Below, piece by piece: positions 34,564 through 43,257 of a DNA stretch of 64,000 nt; the stretch's first letter is position 1, and every line of letters begins with the position of its first letter. The position numbers and the translations under genes were made by a program. This stretch comes from Flavobacterium sp. SUN052 (lineage in GTDB: Bacteria; Bacteroidota; Bacteroidia; Flavobacteriales; Flavobacteriaceae): contig NZ_JAPQNS010000010.1 in NCBI RefSeq assembly GCF_028867935.1, positions 1-64,000 on the forward strand. The letters are read 5' to 3'. The notes under the pieces were generated by a model that was given only the letters and a program-made list of their open reading frames with translations, ran no database searches and was not told the origin of the DNA.

Positions 34564-35685
34564 ATGGTTACTCGCCGAACCACCCTTTCGCACAATATCA
34601 TTGCTTTCTGCCGGTTTTTGCGGGAGAACGGGATGGCCATTGGGCCCGATGAAGAGGCTACGGCTCTGCTGGCTCTTACAAAAATTGATCTCGGCGACCG
34701 CGATGGGTTCCGGCTAGCATTACGCACTATTCTGTGCCGGCGCGTGCAGGATATGGAGCCCTTTGACCGGCTATTTGCACAATACTGGAAAGAGTTAGAA
34801 AAAGCGGTTGACTCTAAAATCAAAGATGATCCGAACCAGCGGCAACAACAGAAACCCAAAGCTGGTCCCGATTTCAATCAGCTTAAATCGTGGCTATACG
34901 GTAACAAACCAACCAAAGAAACCGAACTGAGAACGTACTCGGTGGCCGAAAACCTGAGTCAGAAAGACTTTTCGATGGTGGCCTCCGACGATCTGGCCGA
35001 GGTGATGCAGCGGATACGTGAATTGTCGCTGACAATGGCCCGCCGGGCTAACCGCCGGTATCGAAAAACGGCTTCGGCTCGGCAGTTTGATTTGCCGCGT
35101 ACCCTGCGAAAAAATCTCCGGCGCGGTGGCGAAATGATCGAGATTGCCCACAGAAAACCCCGAAGAAACCACCTCAATATTGTGATTCTGGCCGATGTGA
35201 GCCAGTCGATGGACTTGTACAGTACATTTCTGATTCAGTTTATGTACGCGTTCCAGACGGTTTATCGCCGGATCGACACGTTTGTGTTTAGTACAGCCCT
35301 GCACCACATTACACCCGCGTTGAAAAATCGCCCTTTTGCCGAAGCGCTTCGCGAACTCGCTGATACCACGTCGGGCTGGGGGGGCGGCACCCGTATTGGG
35401 GCATCGCTACAAACATTTGCTGATGAGTACCTGTCGCTGGTCGACAAGCAAACGCTGGTCATTATCCTGAGCGATGGGTGGGACACGGGTGAGGTAGATG
35501 TATTGGCCGAAAGCATGGCCCGAATTAAGGCCAAAGCTAAAAAAGTGGTTTGGTTAAATCCCCTGGCGGGTAATCCATCGTTTGAGCCGAGTGTGTCGGG
35601 GATGCAGGCAGCCATGCCGTTTCTGGATGGTTTTGCTCCCGTACACAACGTGGATAGTTTGCGCACATTGGACAGATGGCTGTGA
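34564..35685 (+). CDS. coxE: CoxE-like von Willebrand factor A protein
   Basis: 373 aa. The N-terminus has the CoxE family helical part (NIIAFCRFLRENGMAIGPDE...). The C-terminal VWA domain carries the MIDAS DxSxS as ILADVSQSMD (near 211-215), TSGWGGGTRIGASL and IILSDGWDTGE. With CoxD it forms the maturation pair of the molybdenum hydroxylase. It is separated from coxD by two genes, where other loci have them adjacent. It overlaps the following TatD-family gene by ten bases. Confidence 0.9.
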   Translation: MVTRRTTLSHNIIAFCRFLRENGMAIGPDEEATALLALTKIDLGDRDGFRLALRTILCRRVQDMEPFDRLFAQYWKELEKAVDSKIKDDPNQRQQQKPKAGPDFNQLKSWLYGNKPTKETELRTYSVAENLSQKDFSMVASDDLAEVMQRIRELSLTMARRANRRYRKTASARQFDLPRTLRKNLRRGGEMIEIAHRKPRRNHLNIVILADVSQSMDLYSTFLIQFMYAFQTVYRRIDTFVFSTALHHITPALKNRPFAEALRELADTTSGWGGGTRIGASLQTFADEYLSLVDKQTLVIILSDGWDTGEVDVLAESMARIKAKAKKVVWLNPLAGNPSFEPSVSGMQAAMPFLDGFAPVHNVDSLRTLDRWL

Positions 35686-36356
35686 CACCGTTCGTTGATG
35701 CCCATACGCACAGCCTATCTTCTGCCAGCGAGAGTACACTGGCCATTCGAAATCTGATTATTAGCCACCAACAAGTTGGATACGATTCGTTTAGCCCCAG
35801 CGATGTCCCAGACTGCTCGGTTGGTATTCACCCATGGTACATCGAGAATCCCGACGCTCAATTTGCTCAACTGAGCGAATGGGCCATAAATTCCAACATC
35901 CGGGCTATTGGCGAATGCGGCCTCGACCGACTTCGGGGACCGTCGATGGAAATTCAGCAGGCTGTATTTGAACAGCAAATCGCTTTAAGTGAAGCCATCC
36001 GGAAACCCATTGTGATTCATTGTGTCAGGGCTTTCGCGGAAGTGCTCGCGTTGCATAAACGGTTGAAGCCAACTCAGCCGTGGATGTTGCATGGAATCAA
36101 TAACCGGCTTTCGGTAATAAAACCACTTCTTGACGCAGGTTTTTACGGATCGTTTGGAGCCGCGTTGCTACGGCCTGATTCACCAGCTCATCAAGTTCTA
36201 ATGGACATAAGCCCCGACCGGATTTTATTGGAAACCGACGATCAAAATGTATCAATTCAGGCCATTTACGGAGCGGCTGCCACATGTTTAAACTGGCCAG
36301 TGGAACGTCTGCACGCACAAGTATGGGATAACGCGCATCGTGTGTTTGGGCTATAG
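35676..36356 (+). CDS. TatD-family metal-dependent hydrolase
   Basis: 226 aa. The metal motif is FVDAHTHS, followed by GIHPW, AIGECGLDR, IVIHCVRA and LLETDDQ, the ordered ligands of TatD nucleases. It is a little short (TatD usually about 260 aa). The family contains 3'-5' DNases. It starts inside the last ten bases of coxE, so is coupled to it, though no link to molybdenum enzymes is known to me. Confidence 0.88.
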   Translation: MAVTPFVDAHTHSLSSASESTLAIRNLIISHQQVGYDSFSPSDVPDCSVGIHPWYIENPDAQFAQLSEWAINSNIRAIGECGLDRLRGPSMEIQQAVFEQQIALSEAIRKPIVIHCVRAFAEVLALHKRLKPTQPWMLHGINNRLSVIKPLLDAGFYGSFGAALLRPDSPAHQVLMDISPDRILLETDDQNVSIQAIYGAAATCLNWPVERLHAQVWDNAHRVFGL

Positions 36357-36411
36357 TGCAGGCGTTACGTATATTTGCTTTACCATTCACTCCCGTACTG
36401 TACTGACTCTC

Positions 36412-37254
36412 ATGCAAGACCGTTCCTGGTTGTCGCGCACGCAACTGCTCGTGGGCGCAACCGGCCTCGACCGCCTGACTAATGCCCATGTTCTAATTGT
36501 AGGACTTGGCGGTGTTGGCTCTTTTGCCGCCGAATTTATCGCCCGCGCCGGAGTAGGGCGCATGACCATTGTCGATGGCGACGTGGTAGATCCCACCAAC
36601 CGTAACCGCCAATTACCTGCCCTTGCTACCACCCACGGGCAATCCAAGGCCACATTAATGGCTGAACGTCTGCTAGCCATTAGCCCCGAACTCGATCTTC
36701 GCGTAGTTCCCGATTTCATCCGCCCCGACATGGTGCAAAACCTGCTCGACGCGGGGCCCTACGATTATGTGATGGACTGTATCGACAGCATTACGCCCAA
36801 ACTGATTTTGTTACAGGCCGCCTATAGCCGTAAACTGCCCATCGTCAGTTCAATGGGGGCTGGTGGCAAACTCGACCCTACCCTGTTGCGTGTTACTGAT
36901 CTGTTCGAAACGTGGGAATGTAGCATGGCGCAGTATGTTCGCAAGCGGCTCCGGCGGTTGTCGGTAGGGGTGGGGATAAAAGCTGTATTCAGCGTTGAGC
37001 CGATGCGGAAAGAGTCGCTTGTAATGACCGACGGCAGCAATTTTAAGCGGTCGGCCTATGGCACTATGTCTTATGTGCCCGCGGCTTTCGGAGGGGCATG
37101 TGCATCGGTCGTACTTCGCGATTTGCTAGGCGAAACTATTGCGCTGGAAGAGCGGCCTGAGCGCATCAATCTTACCAAACAAGCCCAGAAAAAAGTTCGT
37201 AGTAAAAAGGCTTATGTACCACTTGAGAGGATCAGTACGGATAGTGTGCTATAG
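36412..37254 (+). CDS. tcdA: ThiF/TcdA-like tRNA threonylcarbamoyladenosine dehydratase
   Basis: 280 aa. E1-like fold: nucleotide-binding VLIVGLGGVGSFAAEFIARAG, the acidic VDGDVVDPTNRNRQ motif and DCIDSITPKL. The TcdA-type SSMGAGGKLDPTLLRVTDLFET section follows. It makes the cyclic form of the t6A modification in tRNA, using ATP. ATG at 36412 (MQDRSWLSRTQLLVG) chosen over an in-frame upstream extension that overlaps the TatD-family gene. Confidence 0.9.
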   Translation: MQDRSWLSRTQLLVGATGLDRLTNAHVLIVGLGGVGSFAAEFIARAGVGRMTIVDGDVVDPTNRNRQLPALATTHGQSKATLMAERLLAISPELDLRVVPDFIRPDMVQNLLDAGPYDYVMDCIDSITPKLILLQAAYSRKLPIVSSMGAGGKLDPTLLRVTDLFETWECSMAQYVRKRLRRLSVGVGIKAVFSVEPMRKESLVMTDGSNFKRSAYGTMSYVPAAFGGACASVVLRDLLGETIALEERPERINLTKQAQKKVRSKKAYVPLERISTDSVL

Positions 37255-37320
37255 GGTCATTAGAGTTTTACTGAAAGATACTATCTTGTCGGCTAGTTTA
37301 CGTCTAACCAGCACAAGGCA

Positions 37321-37899
37321 TTGAAAAATAGCATTTTACTAGTAGCCTGCTTACTTACAGTACTTGTCGGATACGCCCAACAACCCGGTGCCGACAAAGC
37401 CGACACCTGGAGCAATGTTCCCACGGCTACTGATGATCGATTCACTAATCCCAAAAGCAAGCTCTATGCTGGTCCAAATGGCTGGTATAACTTCGGTGAG
37501 GTTAGAGCGGTGGTGAGCAATGCGGCTAAAACCAGCTATGGTTACAAGGGCGGTTTTACGACTAACAGCAAGATTTTTAACGTGGTCGAACCGAATAAGA
37601 ACAGGGTGCTGAATCTGGATTTTGGTACTGAGCGCCCTCCAGTGGGTAGTTACCAAATAAGCAAAGAAGCCAATCTTGCTCAGAAAAAAGTGCATCTGTC
37701 ATTTGCCGATATATCCAATTCAAAACTTTTGGATTGGGACAGCGCCGACAATGCCGGTACGGTTACCGTTTCGCTGGTGAATGGGTTTCTGTACGTTAAA
37801 TGTCGAAACGTGCAGCTCCAGCCCGCTGGTCTTCATAACACGGGCGACATGAAAAGCCCGATGACGCTGGGTTTCGAAGGAGCCATCTCTCCTCAATAG
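37321..37899 (+). CDS. Secreted hypothetical protein, 192 aa
   Basis: A TTG start gives a good signal peptide (KNSILLVACLLTVLVGYAQ), which supports that start; there is no ATG nearby. The mature part has no motif I recognise and is rich in Asn, Lys and Gly with beta-like alternation (VVSNAAKTSYGYKGGFTTNSK, NGFLYVKCRNVQLQP). It is probably periplasmic or outer-membrane associated. It follows tcdA by 66 bases and is convergent with the VOC gene. Confidence 0.65.
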   Translation: MKNSILLVACLLTVLVGYAQQPGADKADTWSNVPTATDDRFTNPKSKLYAGPNGWYNFGEVRAVVSNAAKTSYGYKGGFTTNSKIFNVVEPNKNRVLNLDFGTERPPVGSYQISKEANLAQKKVHLSFADISNSKLLDWDSADNAGTVTVSLVNGFLYVKCRNVQLQPAGLHNTGDMKSPMTLGFEGAISPQ

Positions 37900-37918
37900 G
37901 CTTCCAAGAGAAACAAGA

Positions 37919-38413
37919 CTACTCGTTTTCAATCTCCCTTAATAAGCCAGGCAGATCCAGCGAATGTGTGTACATTTCGATGCTGCCATCGGCCTTAAGT
38001 GGCCATTGCTCACGTGGGCGATCCCAGTATAATTCGACACCGTTCTGATCAGGATCGTTGAGGTAAATAGCCTCCGAAACGCCATGATCCGACGCGCCCG
38101 TAATGGGATAATTGGCATCCACGAGCCGTTTCAAAGCTACCGCCAGATCCCGACGGGTAGGGTATAAAATGGCCGTGTGAAACAAACCTGCTGCCCGCAC
38201 CGGGGCTGGTGGCCCATCTTTACTATACCATGTATTTAAGCCAATGTGATGGTGATAGCCTCCCGCCGAAATAAACGCGGCCTGATCGCCATACATCGTA
38301 ACAAGCGTGAATCCAAGCAGGTCTTGGTAAAACGCCAGAGCGCGGTTAAGGTCGGCAACTTTCAGATGAATGTGGCCAATACGGGTTTGGTCGGGAATGG
38401 TGTAAGGTGTCAT
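37919..38413 (-). CDS. VOC-family (glyoxalase/dioxygenase fold) protein
   Basis: 164 aa. The beta-alpha-beta metal fold begins HIHLKVADLNRALAFYQDLLGF. Possible metal ligands are His in IGHIHL, His in LFHTAILY and Glu in GVELYWDRP, the catechol 2,3-dioxygenase (CatE-like) arrangement. The full family member is usually about twice this length with a repeat; this is a single-domain version of ordinary size for small VOC proteins. Substrate unknown. Confidence 0.85.
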   Translation of the reverse strand: MTPYTIPDQTRIGHIHLKVADLNRALAFYQDLLGFTLVTMYGDQAAFISAGGYHHHIGLNTWYSKDGPPAPVRAAGLFHTAILYPTRRDLAVALKRLVDANYPITGASDHGVSEAIYLNDPDQNGVELYWDRPREQWPLKADGSIEMYTHSLDLPGLLREIENE

Positions 38414-38461
38414 GAGTTATAGCTGTTAATCACTCCATAACCCTTGGAGCTACGTTTTAGA

Positions 38462-38953
38462 TCAGTTGACCCGATCGAAAACAAACAGATCACTAAATGT
38501 CCAGTCTGCGGTTTTCTTCTCGCCCCGGCGGATCACCAACTGATTTGGTGTTCGTTTCTCATAAATGATTCGGATCGAAGCGTCTTCCTTTTCAAACAAC
38601 GCTTGTTTGTCCGACGCTTCAATAAATCGGTAACGATCCGACTTTTCTTTGTCTTCTACGCCAATCAGGCCTTGTTTAAAATGCTTCACCATAGCAATCG
38701 GGCCCGCTTCGGTCTGCTCGAACGCAAAGAGTTCGTACATACTGATTTTGTTGTCCTTCATCATCCGGATATACCCCATAATGTTCCCGGCTTCGGGAGC
38801 TGTCCATCCTGCTTCGATGGGGCCGCCATTGAATGTGCCTTTCCAGTGACCTTCCAGAAAGCCAATAGCGGCCAGAGTAGCCGGTTTGGGGGATTGCGCC
38901 AGAGCGAGAAATGGAACAAATACGAGTAAAAACAAAAAGAAGAACCGGTTCAT
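38462..38953 (-). CDS. DUF6265-family secreted protein
   Basis: 163 aa with a signal peptide (FFFLFLLVFVPFLALAQ). The mature part shows the lipocalin-like pattern of DUF6265: FLEGHWKGTFNGGPIEAGWTAP, then IMGYIRMMKDNKISMYELF and a basic end region. Function unknown. It lies in the same direction as the VOC gene, 48 bases apart, and diverges from the DUF1080 gene. Confidence 0.8.
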   Translation of the reverse strand: MNRFFFLFLLVFVPFLALAQSPKPATLAAIGFLEGHWKGTFNGGPIEAGWTAPEAGNIMGYIRMMKDNKISMYELFAFEQTEAGPIAMVKHFKQGLIGVEDKEKSDRYRFIEASDKQALFEKEDASIRIIYEKRTPNQLVIRRGEKKTADWTFSDLFVFDRVN

Positions 38954-39035
38954 AGGGTATTGCAGAGTGAGTTAATCATAGGTAGAAAGGCCACAGACGT
39001 ACTCTTTACTCATTAAACACGTCACTCTCGAAATT

Positions 39036-39632
39036 ATGAATCGTTATCTTTTGCTGGTACTCAGCCTGATTGTTCTTGCCTTTACCGCCCCAATGAAGAA
39101 AACCCGCCTGTTCAATGGCAAGGACCTGAGCGGATGGAAAATTTACGGCACCGAAAAATGGTACGTAGAAGATGGGAATCTCATTTGCGAGAGCGGCCCC
39201 GACAAGCAGTACGGCTATTTAGCGACTGAAAAAGCCTATAAGAATTTCGATTTGTCGTTGCAATTCAAGCAGGAAGCCAACGGTAATAGTGGCGTGTTCT
39301 TTCGGTCGAGCATCGAGGGTACTAAAATCAGCGGCTGGCAAGTTGAAGTAGCTCCCAAGGATCACGACACGGGCGGCATCTACGAATCATATGGTCGGGG
39401 CTGGCTGGAACAGATTCCCGCCGAGAAAGAAACAATCCTAAAGCCCGGTGAATGGAATGACCTCCGTATCCGCGTAGAGGGTGATCATGTGCAGACGTTC
39501 CTGAACGGTAAACCAATGGTCGACATGCGTGATGAAAAAATTGGGGCCGCTAATGGTTCTATTGCACTGCAAATTCACGACGGGGGCGGCATCAAAGTTC
39601 GGTGGCGGAAGTTGGTCGTGCAGGAACTATAG
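39036..39632 (+). CDS. DUF1080 periplasmic protein (3-keto-disaccharide hydrolase fold)
   Basis: 198 aa, signal peptide at the N-terminus (YLLLVLSLIVLAFTAP). The single DUF1080 domain has LFNGKDLSGWKIYG, NSGVFFRSSIEGTKISGWQVE and PGEWNDLRIRVEGDHV, and ends at GIKVRWRKLVVQEL. Characterised relatives in Bacteroidota hydrolyse 3-keto-glucosides made by Gfo/Idh oxidoreductases; three such oxidoreductases lie 4 kb downstream, which supports the same role here. No catalytic residue is assigned. Confidence 0.85.
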   Translation: MNRYLLLVLSLIVLAFTAPMKKTRLFNGKDLSGWKIYGTEKWYVEDGNLICESGPDKQYGYLATEKAYKNFDLSLQFKQEANGNSGVFFRSSIEGTKISGWQVEVAPKDHDTGGIYESYGRGWLEQIPAEKETILKPGEWNDLRIRVEGDHVQTFLNGKPMVDMRDEKIGAANGSIALQIHDGGGIKVRWRKLVVQEL

Positions 39633-39655
39633 ATATAGAACAAAACAAACAACCA

Positions 39656-40483
39656 GTGATTCAAGCATCAAAATCAAATCCCTTCGATCTGACGGGAACA
39701 ATCACCATCGTAACAGGCGCAACCGGCGTGTTAGGCGAAGCCTTTTGCGAGGCTATTGGACAGGCAGGAGGTACAATCGTTCTGTTGGGCCGTAATACCG
39801 AAGTTGGTGAAGCACGGACTGCTAAGTTGCAGGAAGCAGGCTATGAAGCCCTGTTTATTGTTGCCGACGTACTGAATAAAGACGATCTGAACCGGGCCAG
39901 CGAGGAGGTTCTGGCTAAATACGGACGGATTGATAATCTGGTCAATGCAGCAGGTGGTAATGTAGCCGAGGCTGTTATTCAACCTCATCAGGATTTGTTT
40001 TCGGTAGATATAGAGGCTATTAAAAAAGCGTTCGATCTGAACCTATATGGCACCTTAGTGCCCACATTTGTATTCGGACCGGCCATTGCCCGGCAAGGAG
40101 GCAGCATTGTCAATATTTCGTCGATGGCGGCTCAGTCGGCCATTACCCGCGTGTTGGGTTACTCGATGGCGAAGGCAGCCGTCGACAATTTTACGCGCTG
40201 GATGTCTGTTGAACTGGCTAACCGCTACGGCGATACCGTCCGCATGAATGCCCTGGCTCCCGGCTTTTTTATCACCAATCAAAACCGGCACCTGCTCACC
40301 AACCCCGACGGATCGCACACGACGCGGGGCGAGGCCGTTATTCGCAGCACACCGTACAAGCGTTTCGGCGCTCCCGACGAACTGGGTGGTACCCTGGTTT
40401 GGCTATTGTCGGGCGCATCACGCTTTGTGAGTGGAGAGGTCGTATGCGTGGATGGGGGTTTTAATGTTTTCTCTGGCGTATAA
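39656..40483 (+). CDS. SDR oxidoreductase, probable D-mannonate oxidoreductase
   Basis: 275 aa from a GTG at 39656. The Rossmann motif is VTGATGVLGEAF; the NAG-like motif is NAAGGNVAE; the catalytic set is Ser in NISSMAAQS, Tyr and Lys in YSMAKAAVDNF. Next to uxuA, SDR enzymes of this type take the place of UxuB, interconverting fructuronate and mannonate with NAD(H). The frame continues upstream to a GTG inside the DUF1080 gene, but the homologous part starts after 39656. No ATG is available. Confidence 0.85.
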   Translation: MIQASKSNPFDLTGTITIVTGATGVLGEAFCEAIGQAGGTIVLLGRNTEVGEARTAKLQEAGYEALFIVADVLNKDDLNRASEEVLAKYGRIDNLVNAAGGNVAEAVIQPHQDLFSVDIEAIKKAFDLNLYGTLVPTFVFGPAIARQGGSIVNISSMAAQSAITRVLGYSMAKAAVDNFTRWMSVELANRYGDTVRMNALAPGFFITNQNRHLLTNPDGSHTTRGEAVIRSTPYKRFGAPDELGGTLVWLLSGASRFVSGEVVCVDGGFNVFSGV

Positions 40484-40489
40484 CGAAAT

Positions 40490-40567
40490 GTCATTCTTAG
40501 TCATTTGGTAGTCATTACTTGTCATTGTTGAAATGACTATGAATAACCACCAATGACTAAGAATGAC
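40490..40567. repeat. GTCATT-type intergenic palindrome, copy 4 (SDR-uxuA)
   Basis: Outer arms 40490-40505 and 40552-40567 pair over 16 bases without mismatch (gtcattcttagtcatt and its complement). Between them further GTCATT and AATGAC units give extra partial pairing. It begins seven bases after the SDR stop and ends 11 bases before the uxuA ATG. It belongs with copies 1-3. Confidence 0.8.
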
Positions 40568-40578
40568 TACCAATAACA

Positions 40579-41748
40579 ATGAATTTAAAACAGACGTGGC
40601 GGTGGTTTGGGCCGGGCGACCCAGTAACACTGACCGATATTAGGCAGACAGGTGCAACAGGCATCGTAACAGCCCTGCATCAGATTCCTCACGGAGACGT
40701 GTGGCCAATTGATGCTATTCGGGAGCGGCAGGATGAGATTCGGGCTGCCAGTTTAGACTGGGCAGTAGTTGAAAGCATAACCGTTTCTGAAGCCATCAAG
40801 ACCCGGACAGGAGCCTATCGCCAACATATTGAGGATTATAAACAGAGTCTGCGGAATCTGGCAGCATGTGGGTTGCAAGTCGTAACGTACAACTTTATGC
40901 CCGTGAACGACTGGACGCGTACCAATCTGAACTATGCCATGCCAGACGGGGCCAAGGCTTTGTACTTCAATTGGTTCGATCTGGCTGTGTTCGATATTCA
41001 TTTGCTCAAACGTCCTAATGCGGCCGACGATTACCCGGCCAATGTCGTAGCCGAAGCTGAACGACGGTTTGCTAGTTATACTACCACTCAGTGTGAGCAA
41101 CTGGCCGACATTGTAATGTTTGGAATCCCCGGCGAAGCCAAGCAAACGCTAGCTGGCATGAGGGCTAAACTGGACACGTATGCCGACATAAACGCCGATG
41201 ATTTACGGACGAGTTTAACCGACTTTCTGGGTGAAATTGCACCGGTGGCCGATGAGTTGGGTATTCGGCTGGCTATTCACCCCGATGATCCGCCATTCCC
41301 GATTTTTGGCTTACCACGCATTGTGTCGCGGGCGGAAGATTTCGAGTACATGCTGGAGAAAGTGCCCAATGTGAGCAATGGCGTGTGTTTTTGTACGGGA
41401 TCGCTGGGGGCTAATGCTGGTAACGATCTGCCTGCTATGGCTCGCAAACTGGGCGACCGGATTCACTTTGTTCACCTGCGTAACGTTCGGAAAGATGAGC
41501 ATGGCAACTTTTTTGAAGCCGCTCACTTAGATGGGGATGTGGATATGTACGCCGTAATGCGCGAGATTCTGGCGGTTCAGCAGCGGGTTCAGGAGCCAAT
41601 TCCGTTCCGGCCCGATCACGGCCACCAGATGCTCGACGATCTGAAAAAAACGACTAATCCTGGCTATTCGTGCATTGGCCGAATGCGTGGTCTAGCCGAG
41701 TTGCGTGGCCTGGAACTCGGCATTTGCCGGGCCGAAGGCTGGTGTTGA
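40579..41748 (+). CDS. uxuA: Mannonate dehydratase
   Basis: 389 aa, normal length. The start NLKQTWRWFGPGDPVTLTDI (the WRWFGP is diagnostic), then GIVTALHQIPHGDVWP, the VVESITVSEAIKTR motif and the metal-site region NGVCFCTGSLGA, HFVHLRNV and FRPDHGHQML, with Cys/His ligands. The enzyme converts D-mannonate to 2-keto-3-deoxygluconate in glucuronate catabolism. With the SDR upstream and the ExuT-like carrier downstream it forms a hexuronate module. kdgK and kdgA are not in the window. Confidence 0.95.
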   Translation: MNLKQTWRWFGPGDPVTLTDIRQTGATGIVTALHQIPHGDVWPIDAIRERQDEIRAASLDWAVVESITVSEAIKTRTGAYRQHIEDYKQSLRNLAACGLQVVTYNFMPVNDWTRTNLNYAMPDGAKALYFNWFDLAVFDIHLLKRPNAADDYPANVVAEAERRFASYTTTQCEQLADIVMFGIPGEAKQTLAGMRAKLDTYADINADDLRTSLTDFLGEIAPVADELGIRLAIHPDDPPFPIFGLPRIVSRAEDFEYMLEKVPNVSNGVCFCTGSLGANAGNDLPAMARKLGDRIHFVHLRNVRKDEHGNFFEAAHLDGDVDMYAVMREILAVQQRVQEPIPFRPDHGHQMLDDLKKTTNPGYSCIGRMRGLAELRGLELGICRAEGWC

Positions 41749-41829
41749 TTAATGAAAATTTCACCTGTTAAAGTATTGTAATTTGAGCCCCAATGGGGTA
41801 GAAATCAATCGGCTTTTTCTCTATCGTGT

Positions 41830-43173
41830 ATGATAAATACCGGACCTACTCCTACTGCCCAGGATATTAACCAAAAGCAGACCAACTACCGTTGGACCAT
41901 TTGCGGGCTGATCTTCTTTGCAACGACCATCAATTACCTCGATAGGGTGGTTATTAGCTTGTTGAAGCCGAGTCTTGAAAAAGATTTCAACTGGACCGAA
42001 ACCGACTATTCCAATCTGGTTGTGGTGTTTCAGGCTGCCTACGCGCTGGGTATGCTGGGTATTGGCGGCATTATCGATAAGATTGGCACCAAGAAGGGGT
42101 ACGCTCTTTCTCTCACCCTTTGGAGCATTGTTGGCGTTGCCACGGCATTCGCCAAAACAACGTTCGGTTTTGGCCTTGCCAGGGCCGCGCTGGGCCTGAG
42201 CGAAGCCGGAAACTTTCCGGCTGCTATCAAAACGGTGGCCGAGTGGTTTCCCAAAAAAGAACGGGCATTTGCAACAGGTATCTTTAACTCTGGTACCAAC
42301 ATTGGCGCTATTGTAGCCCCCCTTACGGTTCCGTTTATTGCCGAAAATTATGGATGGCAGTGGGCGTTTATCCTGACTGGTGCCACCGGCGTTATATGGC
42401 TGGTTCTCTGGCTGACGATCTACGAAAAACCCGCTGCTCATAAAAGTGTCTCCGCTTCTGAACTAGCTTATATCAACAGCGATGCCGACGAAAGAGCCGA
42501 AGAAACCGTAGCCGAAGGTGCTCCGAAAGTTTCCTGGTTTAAACTACTGACCTTCCGGCCGACCTGGGCGTTCTTCTTTGGTAAGTTGCTAACCGATCCT
42601 ATCTGGTGGTTTTATCTGTTCTGGTTACCTGCCTTCCTCAAAGCACAATATGGCCTTCAGGGAACAGATTTGGCCCTGCCAGTAGCCATGGTGTACACTA
42701 TTGCCAGCGTTGGGAGTGTATTTGGTGGTTGGTTGCCCTTAAACTTTACTAGAAACGGAATGTCGATTTTCCGGGCCCGGAAAACCTCTATGTTTATCTA
42801 CGCTCTTTGTGCGTTACCGGTTGTATTTGCGCAATGGCTCGGCAGCATGAACATCTGGTTGGCGGTACTCATTATTGGTTTTGCGGCTTCGGCTCACCAA
42901 GCCTGGAGCGCCAATATTTTCACGACGGTATCTGACATGTTCCCACGCCGTGCCGTAGCTTCTGTTACGGGTATTGGTGGTATGGCTGGCGCGTTCGGTG
43001 GTATTTTGATAGCTCGTTTAGCGGGTAAGCTGTTTGATTATTACAAAGGACTCGGGCACATCGAAACAGGTTACTACATCATGTTTATTATCTGCGGTTT
43101 TGCGTATCTCACGGCTTGGAGCGTTATGCACCTGCTGGTTCCTAAATTCAAAACGATTAGTATTTCTGAGTAG
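41830..43173 (+). CDS. MFS sugar-acid transporter (ExuT-like)
   Basis: 447 aa, twelve predicted helices. It starts with YRWTICGLIFFATTINYLDR, the anion:cation symporter (ACS) family signature; RGLSEAGNFPAAIK-like LGLSEAGNFPAAIKTVAEWF follows, and a C-terminal GGMAGAFGGILIARLAG. ACS members import hexuronates such as glucuronate and galacturonate, which matches uxuA upstream. Its substrate could also be another sugar acid. Confidence 0.9.
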   Translation: MINTGPTPTAQDINQKQTNYRWTICGLIFFATTINYLDRVVISLLKPSLEKDFNWTETDYSNLVVVFQAAYALGMLGIGGIIDKIGTKKGYALSLTLWSIVGVATAFAKTTFGFGLARAALGLSEAGNFPAAIKTVAEWFPKKERAFATGIFNSGTNIGAIVAPLTVPFIAENYGWQWAFILTGATGVIWLVLWLTIYEKPAAHKSVSASELAYINSDADERAEETVAEGAPKVSWFKLLTFRPTWAFFFGKLLTDPIWWFYLFWLPAFLKAQYGLQGTDLALPVAMVYTIASVGSVFGGWLPLNFTRNGMSIFRARKTSMFIYALCALPVVFAQWLGSMNIWLAVLIIGFAASAHQAWSANIFTTVSDMFPRRAVASVTGIGGMAGAFGGILIARLAGKLFDYYKGLGHIETGYYIMFIICGFAYLTAWSVMHLLVPKFKTISISE

Positions 43174-43257
43174 ACGCTTTGATAACACGAATAAGCCGTA
43201 GTAAGACTATCCATCCTCTCTTTCTTTACCAGGCCAATTCCTGAAAACAACAGAACT

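Noticed and set aside
37254..37275. A single GTCATTAG unit after tcdA
   Set aside because: No complementary arm within 100 bases; may be a decayed copy but is not supported.
41821..42441. A 206-codon open frame opposite the MFS gene
   Set aside because: It lies wholly inside a confident membrane transporter gene and its product is rich in Gly, Lys and Arg, with no recognisable domain.
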